Shown here: in pieces, positions 26,457 through 34,035 of the stretch
Position numbering within the stretch: position 1 is the first letter of the stretch
How the letters are laid out: the number at the start of each line of letters is the position of its first letter
Assembly (NCBI RefSeq): GCF_001463705.1
Contig: NZ_BBWH01000052.1
Span: 1-64,000 of the forward strand
Direction: 5' to 3'
Source of the DNA: Aureimonas sp. AU12
GTDB lineage: Bacteria; Pseudomonadota; Alphaproteobacteria; Rhizobiales; Rhizobiaceae
DNA: 64,000 nt
Notes under the pieces: model-generated
Seen by the model: the letters and a program-made list of their open reading frames with translations, nothing else
The model's database searches: none
What the model was told of the DNA's origin: nothing
Position numbers and translations under genes: made by a program

Positions 26457-29174
26457 ATGGCCTCATCCCTCTACCGCTACGTCTGGAAACACACCCGCCG
26501 CCAGCAGATCTGGATGCTCGTGGTCGTGCTCCTGTCGATCCCGCCGCTGTTCTATTCGCTGAACATCCCCAAGCTCATCATCAACGGCCCGATCCAGGGC
26601 AGCGGCTTCGAGGCGGACGGCGCGACGCAGACCTATCTACGCTTCGCCGTTCCCCTGTCGGAGCGCTGGTTCGGTACGCCGGAATGGGAGGTGTTCCACG
26701 GCATTGAGTTCGAGCGGCTGGAGGCTCTGTTCGTTCTCTCGACGCTGTTCCTCGTCTTCGTCGTCATCAACGGCGCGTTCAAATTCTACCTGAACATCTA
26801 CAAGGGCCGGCTCGGCGAGCGGATGCTGCGGCGCATGCGCTACGAACTGGTCGACCGGCTGCTGCGCTTTCCCATGCGCCAGTTCCGGCGGCTGCGCTCC
26901 TCCGAGGTCGCCTCGATGGTGAAGGACGAGCTGGAGCCGATCGGCGGCTTCATCGGCGATGCCTTCGTGCAGCCGATCTACCTGATGAGCCAGATCCTGA
27001 CGGCGATGGTATTCATCTTCGTGCAGAGCGTCACGCTCGGGCTGATCGCCTTTGCCGCGACGATCGTGCAGGTGGCGCTGATCCCGCGCATGCGGCGCCG
27101 GCTTCTCGTGCTCGGCCGTCAGCGCCAGCTCGCGGCACGGCGGCTTGCGGGCAGCGTCGGCGAGATCATCGAGAGCATGCCCTCGATCCGCACCAACGAC
27201 GCCTCGAACTTTGTGCGGGCGAAGATCGCCAACGATCTCGGCGGCATCTTCCTCATCCGCTTCGACATCTACCAGTGGAAATTCTTCGTCAAGTTCCTGA
27301 ACAACTTCCTGAGCCAGGCGACACCCTTCATCTTCTATATGTTCGGCGGCTATTTCGCGGTCACGGGCCGGCTCGACATCGGCGAGCTCGTCGCCGTCAT
27401 CGCCGCCTATCGCGAACTGCCGGCGCCGCTGAAGGATCTCATCGACTGGGACCTGATGCGCCTCGATGTGAACGTCAAATACGAGCAGGTGGCCGAGCAG
27501 TTCGAGGTGGACGACCTCGCCGACGAAAGCCGGCAGGCGCCGGTGGCCGAGAGCGTGGCGCCGCTGGTCGGTGCCTTCGCGCTGCGCAACCTGACGATCC
27601 GCGACGATTCGGGGCTCCAGCTCGTCAACGACATCAGCCTCGAACTACCCCTTCGTGAAACCGTGGCGGCCACCGGCCCGGTCGGCGACGGCGGCGAGAA
27701 GGTGGCCGAGGCGCTCGTCTCGCTACAGTTGGCGACGTCGGGCGAGATCTGGCTCGCCGGGCGCGCGCTCACCTCCTATCCCGAGGCGGTGACGGGGCGG
27801 CGCCTCGCCTATGCCGACGCGGCGACCTTCTATCCGCAGTCGAGCCTGCGCGACGCGCTGCTCTATTCGCTCAAGCACCATCCGCGCGGGCAGCCGGCGA
27901 TCCGCGAGGGCAAGTCCGAGCAGCTGCTGCGTATGGAGACGCTGGCGGCCGGCAACACGCCGCTCGACCCGCGCGACGACTGGATCGACACCGAGGCCGT
28001 CGGCGGCAGTTCGGCGGCCGACCGCGCCCATGCCATCGCCGAGGTGCTGCGCATCGTGCGGCTCGACCGCGACGTCGCGCGATTCGGGCTGCGGCGGCGC
28101 ATCCCGGAGGCCGAGCGCGACGGGGCGGCCGGCGCCGTGCTGCGGGCGCGCCGCATCTTCCGCGAGCGGCTGGAAAAGGCGGGCATCGCACGAGAGGTCG
28201 AGGCCTTCGATCCCGACCGCTACCTCGCCAACGCCTCGATCATCGAGAACGTCGTCTTCGGTGCCTCCTTCCAGGACGAGATCGCGGCGACGCGGCTTCT
28301 CGTCAGCGGAGACGCGCGCCGCGTGCTGCAGCAGACCGGGCTCGGCAACGATCTCGCCACGATCGGGCGCTCGATCGCCGAGACGCTCGTCGAACTCTTC
28401 GGCGACATGGGCGAATCCAGCCCGCTCCTGCGCCGCATGGACATCATCCGCCCCGAGGAGATCGACGACTATCGCCAGATCCTGACGCGCACCGGCGCGC
28501 GGGACGCCGATCAGGTGGCGGCCGACCGCACCAAGCTGATCCGACTGGCGCTGAACTACGTCGAGCCGCGCTATCGCCTCGGCCTCATCGACGACACGCT
28601 GCGCGCGCGCATCGTCGAGGCCCGCCGGCTCTTCCACGATCAGGCCTCGCGGGACGTGGCGCAGACGATCGTCTTCTACGACATCGACCGCTTCAACCCG
28701 GCCGCCAACATCCAGGACAACGTCATCTTCGGCCGCGTCTCGCAGACCACCGCCAGCGCGGCGGACGCGGTGGAGGAACACCTCCTCGCGGCGATCGCCG
28801 AGGCGGGCCTTGCCGACGTCGTGCAGGAGGTGGCGCTCGACTTCGACATCGGCGCCGGGGCCAAGCGGCTGACGCTCGGCCAGCAGCAGAAGCTCGGGCT
28901 CGCCCGCGCCATCCTGAAGGCGCCCGACTATCTCGTGGCCAATCGCTGCCTCTCGGCGCTCGATCTCGACACGCAGCGCGCCATCATCAAGGCGATGCTG
29001 GCGCGGGCCCGCGACCCCGCCCGACCCTTCGGCACGTTCTGGGTGGTGAGCTACGACGGGCATGCCGAACTCTTCGACCGCCTCGTGCGTTTCGAACGGG
29101 GCGAGATCGCAGCGGACGTGCGGCTTGCGCGGGAGGAACCCGCCGTCCTATCGTCGCAGGTGGCGAGAGCGTGA
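26457..29174 (+). CDS. ABC-exporter-like protein with degenerate nucleotide-binding domain
   Basis: The 905-residue protein has an exporter-type membrane domain (residues 1 to about 340; helices such as IWMLVVVLLSIPPLFYSL and LFVLSTLFLVFVVINGAF) and a nucleotide-binding-domain-like region. Catalytic motifs are broken. The P-loop reads GPVGDGGEKVAE (about 407-418) with no GK-S/T. The signature is LTLGQQQKLGLARA (about 805). Walker B reads YLVANRCLSALD, with Asp-Glu replaced by Asn-Arg. The H-loop reads VVSYDG, without His. About 300 extra residues lie between Q-loop and signature and repeat the Q-loop-distal motif (RDALLY, ENVVFG, DNVIFG). It is probably a non-hydrolysing relative. It is the first gene of an operon with the CNB, MBL and cyclase genes. 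Confidence 0.85.
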   Translation: MASSLYRYVWKHTRRQQIWMLVVVLLSIPPLFYSLNIPKLIINGPIQGSGFEADGATQTYLRFAVPLSERWFGTPEWEVFHGIEFERLEALFVLSTLFLVFVVINGAFKFYLNIYKGRLGERMLRRMRYELVDRLLRFPMRQFRRLRSSEVASMVKDELEPIGGFIGDAFVQPIYLMSQILTAMVFIFVQSVTLGLIAFAATIVQVALIPRMRRRLLVLGRQRQLAARRLAGSVGEIIESMPSIRTNDASNFVRAKIANDLGGIFLIRFDIYQWKFFVKFLNNFLSQATPFIFYMFGGYFAVTGRLDIGELVAVIAAYRELPAPLKDLIDWDLMRLDVNVKYEQVAEQFEVDDLADESRQAPVAESVAPLVGAFALRNLTIRDDSGLQLVNDISLELPLRETVAATGPVGDGGEKVAEALVSLQLATSGEIWLAGRALTSYPEAVTGRRLAYADAATFYPQSSLRDALLYSLKHHPRGQPAIREGKSEQLLRMETLAAGNTPLDPRDDWIDTEAVGGSSAADRAHAIAEVLRIVRLDRDVARFGLRRRIPEAERDGAAGAVLRARRIFRERLEKAGIAREVEAFDPDRYLANASIIENVVFGASFQDEIAATRLLVSGDARRVLQQTGLGNDLATIGRSIAETLVELFGDMGESSPLLRRMDIIRPEEIDDYRQILTRTGARDADQVAADRTKLIRLALNYVEPRYRLGLIDDTLRARIVEARRLFHDQASRDVAQTIVFYDIDRFNPAANIQDNVIFGRVSQTTASAADAVEEHLLAAIAEAGLADVVQEVALDFDIGAGAKRLTLGQQQKLGLARAILKAPDYLVANRCLSALDLDTQRAIIKAMLARARDPARPFGTFWVVSYDGHAELFDRLVRFERGEIAADVRLAREEPAVLSSQVARA

Positions 29175-29220
29175 TGGACAACGAGACCAGTCCCGGTCTC
29201 TCGGGAAGACGGTGCCTTCG

Positions 29221-29685
29221 ATGAGTCAGCTGAGCCATGAAGTCGAGATCCTGCGACGCATCCCGCTGTTCCAGGGGATCGAGCCGCAGAAGCTGAAGCT
29301 CATCGCCTTCACCTCCGACATCGCCCTCTTCGGCCCCGGCGAGACGATCTTCCGCCAGGGCGACCCCGGCGACAGCGCCTATCTCATCCTGTCCGGCGAG
29401 GTCGCGATCGTGGCGGAAACGCCGGTCGGCGAAATCGAGCTGGCGCGGCTCGGCCCCAACGACATCGTCGGCGAGATCGGCATCCTCTGCGACATGCCCC
29501 GCACCGCCACCGTGCGCTCGCTCACGGCGCTGAAGACGCTGCGCATCTCGAAGGACTGCCTGTCGGACCTCCTCGACGCCTTCCCCGGCATGGCGCGCAC
29601 CATGCTGCGCGAACTGGCGCTGCGGCTGAGCCGCACCACCGCAGAACTCGTCCTGTCGCGATCGGGAGGCGGCCCTGCCGTCTGA
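29221..29685 (+). CDS. Stand-alone cyclic nucleotide-binding domain protein
   Basis: The 154-residue protein is essentially one cNMP-binding domain (Crp N-terminal fold), with no helix-turn-helix. Seen are IPLFQGIEPQKLKLIAF, GPGETIFRQGDPGDSAYLI, and the phosphate-binding cassette VGEIGILCDMPRTATV with the Glu and Arg that contact the cyclic phosphate. Cyclic nucleotide binding is therefore likely. It sits 46 bases after the ABC gene and upstream of a hydrolase and a class III cyclase on the same strand, so it probably senses the nucleotide made by that cyclase. Target unknown; the ABC-like protein is an obvious candidate partner. Confidence 0.88.
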   Translation: MSQLSHEVEILRRIPLFQGIEPQKLKLIAFTSDIALFGPGETIFRQGDPGDSAYLILSGEVAIVAETPVGEIELARLGPNDIVGEIGILCDMPRTATVRSLTALKTLRISKDCLSDLLDAFPGMARTMLRELALRLSRTTAELVLSRSGGGPAV

Positions 29686-29722
29686 CGGTCCGCCGACGCC
29701 TGTTCTCGATGAACTGCGGCTC

Positions 29723-30538
29723 GTGATCTGGGGCGCGCGGGGCAGCATCCCGTGGGCGCCGGACGATCCCTCGGAATACGGGGCGCGCACCTCCTGCGTC
29801 GAGATCCGCGCCGGTGCACGGCGCCTCGCCTTCGACGCGGGGTCCGGCATTCTGGCGCTCGGGCAGTCGCTGGTCGCCGAGGGCGCCACCGACATCGACC
29901 TCTACTTCACCCACACCCACTACGACCACATTCTCGGCCTGCCCTATTTTGCGCCGCTCTACTTCGAGGGCGTCAGCGCCCGGATCCATGCCGGCCACAT
30001 GCTGGACGACCACGACTGCGCCGGGCTCGTCGCCGACTACATGCGCGCGCCCTTCCATCCCGTGACGCCGAAGGTCTTCCGCGCCGCCATCGACTACCGC
30101 TCCTTCCGGCCGGGCGACCGGTTCGAGCCCGAGCCCGGCCTCGTCATCGACACGCATCGGCTCGACCATCCCGACGGGGCCGTGGCCTACCGGGTGCGCT
30201 GGCGCGGCCGCTCGATCGTCTACGCCACCGACCACGAGCACGTACCGGGGGTCGCCAATCCCGCGCTCGACGCCTTCGTCGCGGGGGCCGACATCCTCGT
30301 CTACGACACGACCTTCGTCGACGCCGAGATGGAGACCTACAAGGGCTACGGCCATTCCTCCGTCGAGGAGGGTCTGCGCATCGCCGAGCGCGCCGGGGTC
30401 GGGCAACTCGTGCTGTTCCATCATTCCCATAAGCGCAGCGATGCCGAACTGCGGGTGATCGAAGCAAAGGCGCAAGGCCAGCGGCCGGGCACGATCGCGG
30501 CGCGCGTCGGGCTGGAGATCGCGCTCGGGCCGCTTTGA
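29723..30538 (+). CDS. MBL-fold metallo-hydrolase
   Basis: The 271-residue protein has the metallo-beta-lactamase fold. The family N terminus WGARGSIPWAPDDPSEYG is followed by the zinc motif THTHYDHILGLPYF. A ligand His follows in DTHRLDHPDG, the bridging Asp in YATDHEHVPG and a final His in VLFHHSHKRSD, so both metal sites look complete. Relatives include PhnP-type phosphodiesterases and some cyclic nucleotide phosphodiesterases. Its location between a cNMP-binding protein and a cyclase makes phosphodiesterase activity an attractive guess, not a demonstrated one. The GTG start is uncertain; no strong ribosome binding site is visible and the frame remains open upstream. Confidence 0.87.
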   Translation: MIWGARGSIPWAPDDPSEYGARTSCVEIRAGARRLAFDAGSGILALGQSLVAEGATDIDLYFTHTHYDHILGLPYFAPLYFEGVSARIHAGHMLDDHDCAGLVADYMRAPFHPVTPKVFRAAIDYRSFRPGDRFEPEPGLVIDTHRLDHPDGAVAYRVRWRGRSIVYATDHEHVPGVANPALDAFVAGADILVYDTTFVDAEMETYKGYGHSSVEEGLRIAERAGVGQLVLFHHSHKRSDAELRVIEAKAQGQRPGTIAARVGLEIALGPL

Positions 30539-30545
30539 TGACGAA

Positions 30546-30591
30546 TTCCTGTCGCAGGGACAGCGTCCTCAATGTCGGGACGCTGCAGGAA
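30546..30591 (+). other. Two-tier stem-loop between MBL and cyclase genes
   Basis: CAGCGTCC pairs perfectly with GGACGCTG, and outside it TTCCTG pairs with CAGGAA. It lies in the 88-base gap just before the cyclase gene, with no T tract. It may be an mRNA processing or stability element that lowers cyclase expression relative to the upstream genes. Confidence 0.4.
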
Positions 30592-30626
30592 CGCGCGCCC
30601 CGACGCGATGCAGGGAGTGAGACGGC

Positions 30627-31865
30627 TTGAGCATATCGACCGCGAAGATTCTCGAGATCGGCGACTGGCTCCTCGAAGAGGCGCTGGCGGAGCGGAGCAT
30701 CGAGGCGACGCTCGAGGCGCTCGTGCATCGCCTGCGCAAGGTCGGCATTCCCATCGACCGCTGCCGCCTTTCCTGGCCGACGCTGCATCCCCTGTTCGAG
30801 GCGGAGACCGTGGTCTGGAAGGAGGACGAGGGCCTGTCCTCGCAGCGCTTCGACCATCAGGACCGCGACAGCGACGAATGGCGGCGCAGCCCGGTCAAGT
30901 GGATGCTCGACCATGACGAGCGCTTCCTGCGCTCGCGCCTCGAGCGCGACGCCGGCGACCTGCAGTTTCCGCTCTTCGAGGAACTGCGGCTTCAGGGCTA
31001 CCGCGACCTCATCGCGCTGCGCACGCCGATGTTCACGGACGCCTCGCTGCTGCGCCGCGACGATCAGGATTTCGGCCTCTACGTCACCTGGGCGACGAAG
31101 GCGCCGGGCGGTTTCCACGACACGGTGGTGGACACGCTGCGCAGCCTGCAGCGCTACATGGCGCTGCTCTGCAAGCTGATGATCTATCCGCGCCTCATCT
31201 CGAACGTCGCCGACACTTATCTGGGGCCGACGATTGCTCGCGAGGTGCTGGGCGGGCGCATCCGGCTCGGCAGCGGCAGCCACGTGCGCGCGCTCGTCTG
31301 GTACTCGGACCTGCGCAACTCGACGGGGCTGGCGGAGGAGCTCGGCGAGGAAAGCTATCTCGCCCTCCTCAACGACTATTTCGCCTGCACCGGGCGCTCG
31401 GTGGTGGAGGCCGGCGGCGAGATCCTCGCCTTCATCGGCGACGCCGTGATGGCGATCTTCCCGATGGACGAGGCGGCGGGCGCGACGGGCGAGGTCGCGC
31501 GGCGGGCGGTCTCGGCGGCGGCGGCGGCGGTCGCGGCCGGTCACGCGGTCAATCTTCGGCGCGCCGGCGAGGGCGCGGTGCCCATCGACTTCGGCATCGC
31601 CATGTGCGTCGGCGACGTGCGCCTCGGCAATATCGGCATTCCCCAGCGCCTGTCCTTCTCGGTGGTCGGCCCCAGCGCCAACGAGGTCGAGCGCATCGAG
31701 CGCATGACGAAGGAACTCGGCGTTCCCGTGCTGGCGACGCAAGAGGTGATCGCGCACGCGGCGGCCGACTGGCGGTGCCTCGGTTCCTATCCGCTACGCG
31801 GCATGCGCGAGCCGGTGGCGCTCTACGGCCTCGCCGTTCCCGCGGCCATCGCCTCGGCGGCCTGA
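30627..31865 (+). CDS. Adenylate/guanylate cyclase (class III) with N-terminal sensor region
   Basis: The 412-residue protein has an N-terminal GAF-like region (residues 1 to about 200, with WLLEEALAERSIEATLEAL and GLYVTWATKAPGGF) and a class III cyclase domain. Metal-binding Asp residues are in WYSDLRNST (about 228) and FIGDAVMAIFP (about 272). The Asn/Arg region reads VVGPSANEVERIERM, so it looks active, making cAMP or cGMP. No membrane segment, so cytoplasmic. The start is TTG with GGGAG nine bases upstream. It is the last gene of the ABC-CNB-MBL-cyclase set and faces the importer operon with only 7 bases between stop codons. Confidence 0.88.
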   Translation: MSISTAKILEIGDWLLEEALAERSIEATLEALVHRLRKVGIPIDRCRLSWPTLHPLFEAETVVWKEDEGLSSQRFDHQDRDSDEWRRSPVKWMLDHDERFLRSRLERDAGDLQFPLFEELRLQGYRDLIALRTPMFTDASLLRRDDQDFGLYVTWATKAPGGFHDTVVDTLRSLQRYMALLCKLMIYPRLISNVADTYLGPTIAREVLGGRIRLGSGSHVRALVWYSDLRNSTGLAEELGEESYLALLNDYFACTGRSVVEAGGEILAFIGDAVMAIFPMDEAAGATGEVARRAVSAAAAAVAAGHAVNLRRAGEGAVPIDFGIAMCVGDVRLGNIGIPQRLSFSVVGPSANEVERIERMTKELGVPVLATQEVIAHAAADWRCLGSYPLRGMREPVALYGLAVPAAIASAA

Positions 31866-31872
31866 AAAGCCG

Positions 31873-33036
31873 TCAGCTGGCGGCGAGCGGGTCGAGCGCG
31901 TCGCGCAGGCCGTCTCCGAGGAAGGAGAAGGCGAGCACCGTCAGCATGACCGGCAGCATCGGCATCAGGAGCCAGGGGTAGAGCGCCACGGCCTCGATGT
32001 TCTGCGCCTCCGACAGCATGACGCCCCAGCTGGTGATCGGCGCGCGCAAGCCCAGGCCGAGGAACGAAAGCGCCGTTTCGGCGAGGATCATCGTCGGGAT
32101 GGCGAGCGAGGCCGAGACGATGATGTGGCTCATGAAGTTCGGCAGGAGGTGGCGCGAGATGATGCGCGCGTCGCTCGCCCCCATCATCTCGGCGGCGCGG
32201 CAGAAATCCTCCTCGCGAAGGCTGAGCAGCTTCGAGCGCACCGCGCGCGCCAGCCCCGGCCATTCGAGGAAGGCTAGGATGGCGGTGATGCAGAAATAGA
32301 CAAGAATCGGGCTCATCGTCACCGGCAGCGCGGCGGAGAGCGCCAGCCAGAGCGGCAGTTGCGGCAGCGAGCGCAGCACTTCCGTGACGCGCTGCAGGAT
32401 CCAGTCGGCCCAGCCGCCACGATAGCCCGCGAGCCCGCCGAGCGCGAGGCCAAGGATCAGCGACAGGGTGACGCCAACGAGGCCGACGGTGAGCGAGATC
32501 CGCGCGCCGTGGACGAGGCGCGAGAAGATGTCGCGCCCCAGCCGATCAGTGCCGAGGAGGAAGGCCGTGCCGCCCTGCGGCGGACAGACGAGGTGGCGAT
32601 CGCTCTCCCACAGGCCCCAGAACCGGTAGGGCTCGTGGTGGCAGAGGAAGCGCAGCGGCATCGGCGTCGTGCGATCGACCTCGTAGAGGCGCTCCAGCGT
32701 GTCCATGTCGAGCCGCCCGACCATCGGGTAGACGAAGGGCCCGACGAGGCTGCCCTCGTGGAAGAGATGGACGCGCTGCGGCGGCATGAAGATGTGCTGC
32801 GTGTCGCGCGTCGCGACGCCGGCGGGCGCGACGAACTCGGCGAAGACGACGCAGAGATAGGCGAGCGCCAGGAAGGCCAGCGACACGATGGCCAGCCGGT
32901 GCCGCCGGAAGCGCCACCAGAAGAGCCGGCGCTGCGAGGCGTCGAGATACGCCGTCGAGACCGACGACAGCTCGGCCGTGGTGCGACCGGGGTCGAAGGG
33001 CTTGGGCGAGACCCAGTGGCCGGTGAGATCGCTCAT
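31873..33036 (-). CDS. Peptide-type ABC transporter permease (DppC/OppC family)
   Basis: The 387-residue inner-membrane permease has an N-terminal cytoplasmic segment, a first helix (LAIVSLAFLALAYLCVVFAEF) and a long periplasmic loop of about 100 residues. The binding-protein-dependent transport domain follows: LLGTDRLGRDIFSRLVHGARISL, five further helices, and the EAA loop REEDFCRAAEMMGASDARIISRHLLPN. The long loop and GTDRLGRD resemble YejE-like permeases. It is the last gene of the importer operon and overlaps the upstream permease gene by 4 bases. Confidence 0.92.
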   Translation of the reverse strand: MSDLTGHWVSPKPFDPGRTTAELSSVSTAYLDASQRRLFWWRFRRHRLAIVSLAFLALAYLCVVFAEFVAPAGVATRDTQHIFMPPQRVHLFHEGSLVGPFVYPMVGRLDMDTLERLYEVDRTTPMPLRFLCHHEPYRFWGLWESDRHLVCPPQGGTAFLLGTDRLGRDIFSRLVHGARISLTVGLVGVTLSLILGLALGGLAGYRGGWADWILQRVTEVLRSLPQLPLWLALSAALPVTMSPILVYFCITAILAFLEWPGLARAVRSKLLSLREEDFCRAAEMMGASDARIISRHLLPNFMSHIIVSASLAIPTMILAETALSFLGLGLRAPITSWGVMLSEAQNIEAVALYPWLLMPMLPVMLTVLAFSFLGDGLRDALDPLAAS

Positions 33037-34031
33037 CGGCGTCTCGCCCCCGCAAGGCGCACGCGCGGATCGACGAAGGCCAGGACGATGTCGGAGACGA
33101 GCATGCCGGCCACGGTGAGGATCGCGAGGAACATGAGGAAGGATCCGGCCAGATACATGTCCTGGCTGCGCAGCGAGGAGAGCAGCATCGGCCCGGTGGT
33201 GGGCAGCGACATGATGACGGAGATGATGACCGAGCCGGAGACGACCTGCGGCAGCAGGTCGCCAATGTCGGAGACGAACGGATTGAGGGCCGAGCGCAGC
33301 GCATACTTGCGCATCACCCGGCCCTCCGGCAGGCCGCGTGCGCGCGCCGCCACGACGTAGGGCTTGCGCAGCTCGTCGAGGAGATTGGCGCGCAGGCGCT
33401 GGATCATCGCCGCCGTGCCGGACATGCCGATGACCACGACGGGCACGATGAGATGCGTCATCAGCGAGACGATCTTTGCCGCCGACCAGCCTTCGTCCAT
33501 GTAAGCGGGATCCATCAGCCCGCCGATCGAGACGCCGAACACGGCGTTCGAGACGTAGAGGAGGATGAGCGCGAGGAGGAAGTTGGGCGTCGCCAATCCG
33601 AGATAGCCGAGCAGCGTCAGCCCGTGGTCGGCGGCGCTGTGCTGGCGCGCGGCGACATAGAGCCCAACCGGAAAGGCCACGAGGTAGATGAAGAAGACTG
33701 TGGCGAAGTTCAGCACCATCGTCAGGAACAGCCGGTCGCCGACGACCTCGGAAACCGGGCGCTGGTACTCGAAGGAATAGCCGAAATCGCCGCGCGCGAA
33801 ATCGGAGACCCAGGTGAGATACTGCTCGGGCAGCGAGCGATCGAGCCCGTACATCTCGCGCAAGAACGCCACCTTCTCGTCGGTGTTCGTCTCGCCTTCG
33901 GCGCGCAGTTCCGCGATGTAGCTCGTCAGGTAGTCGCCGGGCGGCAGCTGGATGATGGTGAAGACGAGGACGCTGATGACGGCGAGCGTCGACAGCATGG
34001 TGAGGAAGCGGACGGCGAGATAGCGCAGCAT
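33033..34031 (-). CDS. Peptide-type ABC transporter permease (DppB/OppB family)
   Basis: The 332-residue permease has the family N-terminal helix (FLTMLSTLAVISVLVFTIIQLPPGDY), a periplasmic segment with FLREMYGLDRSLPEQYLTWV, and the transport domain with EAA loop VVAARARGLPEGRVMRKYALR. It forms the heterodimeric channel with the following DppC-like protein. The ATG lies 5 bases after the stop of the binding-protein gene. The overlap ATGA with the next gene indicates coupled translation. Confidence 0.93.
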   Translation of the reverse strand: MLRYLAVRFLTMLSTLAVISVLVFTIIQLPPGDYLTSYIAELRAEGETNTDEKVAFLREMYGLDRSLPEQYLTWVSDFARGDFGYSFEYQRPVSEVVGDRLFLTMVLNFATVFFIYLVAFPVGLYVAARQHSAADHGLTLLGYLGLATPNFLLALILLYVSNAVFGVSIGGLMDPAYMDEGWSAAKIVSLMTHLIVPVVVIGMSGTAAMIQRLRANLLDELRKPYVVAARARGLPEGRVMRKYALRSALNPFVSDIGDLLPQVVSGSVIISVIMSLPTTGPMLLSSLRSQDMYLAGSFLMFLAILTVAGMLVSDIVLAFVDPRVRLAGARRR

Positions 34032-34035
34032 GGGG

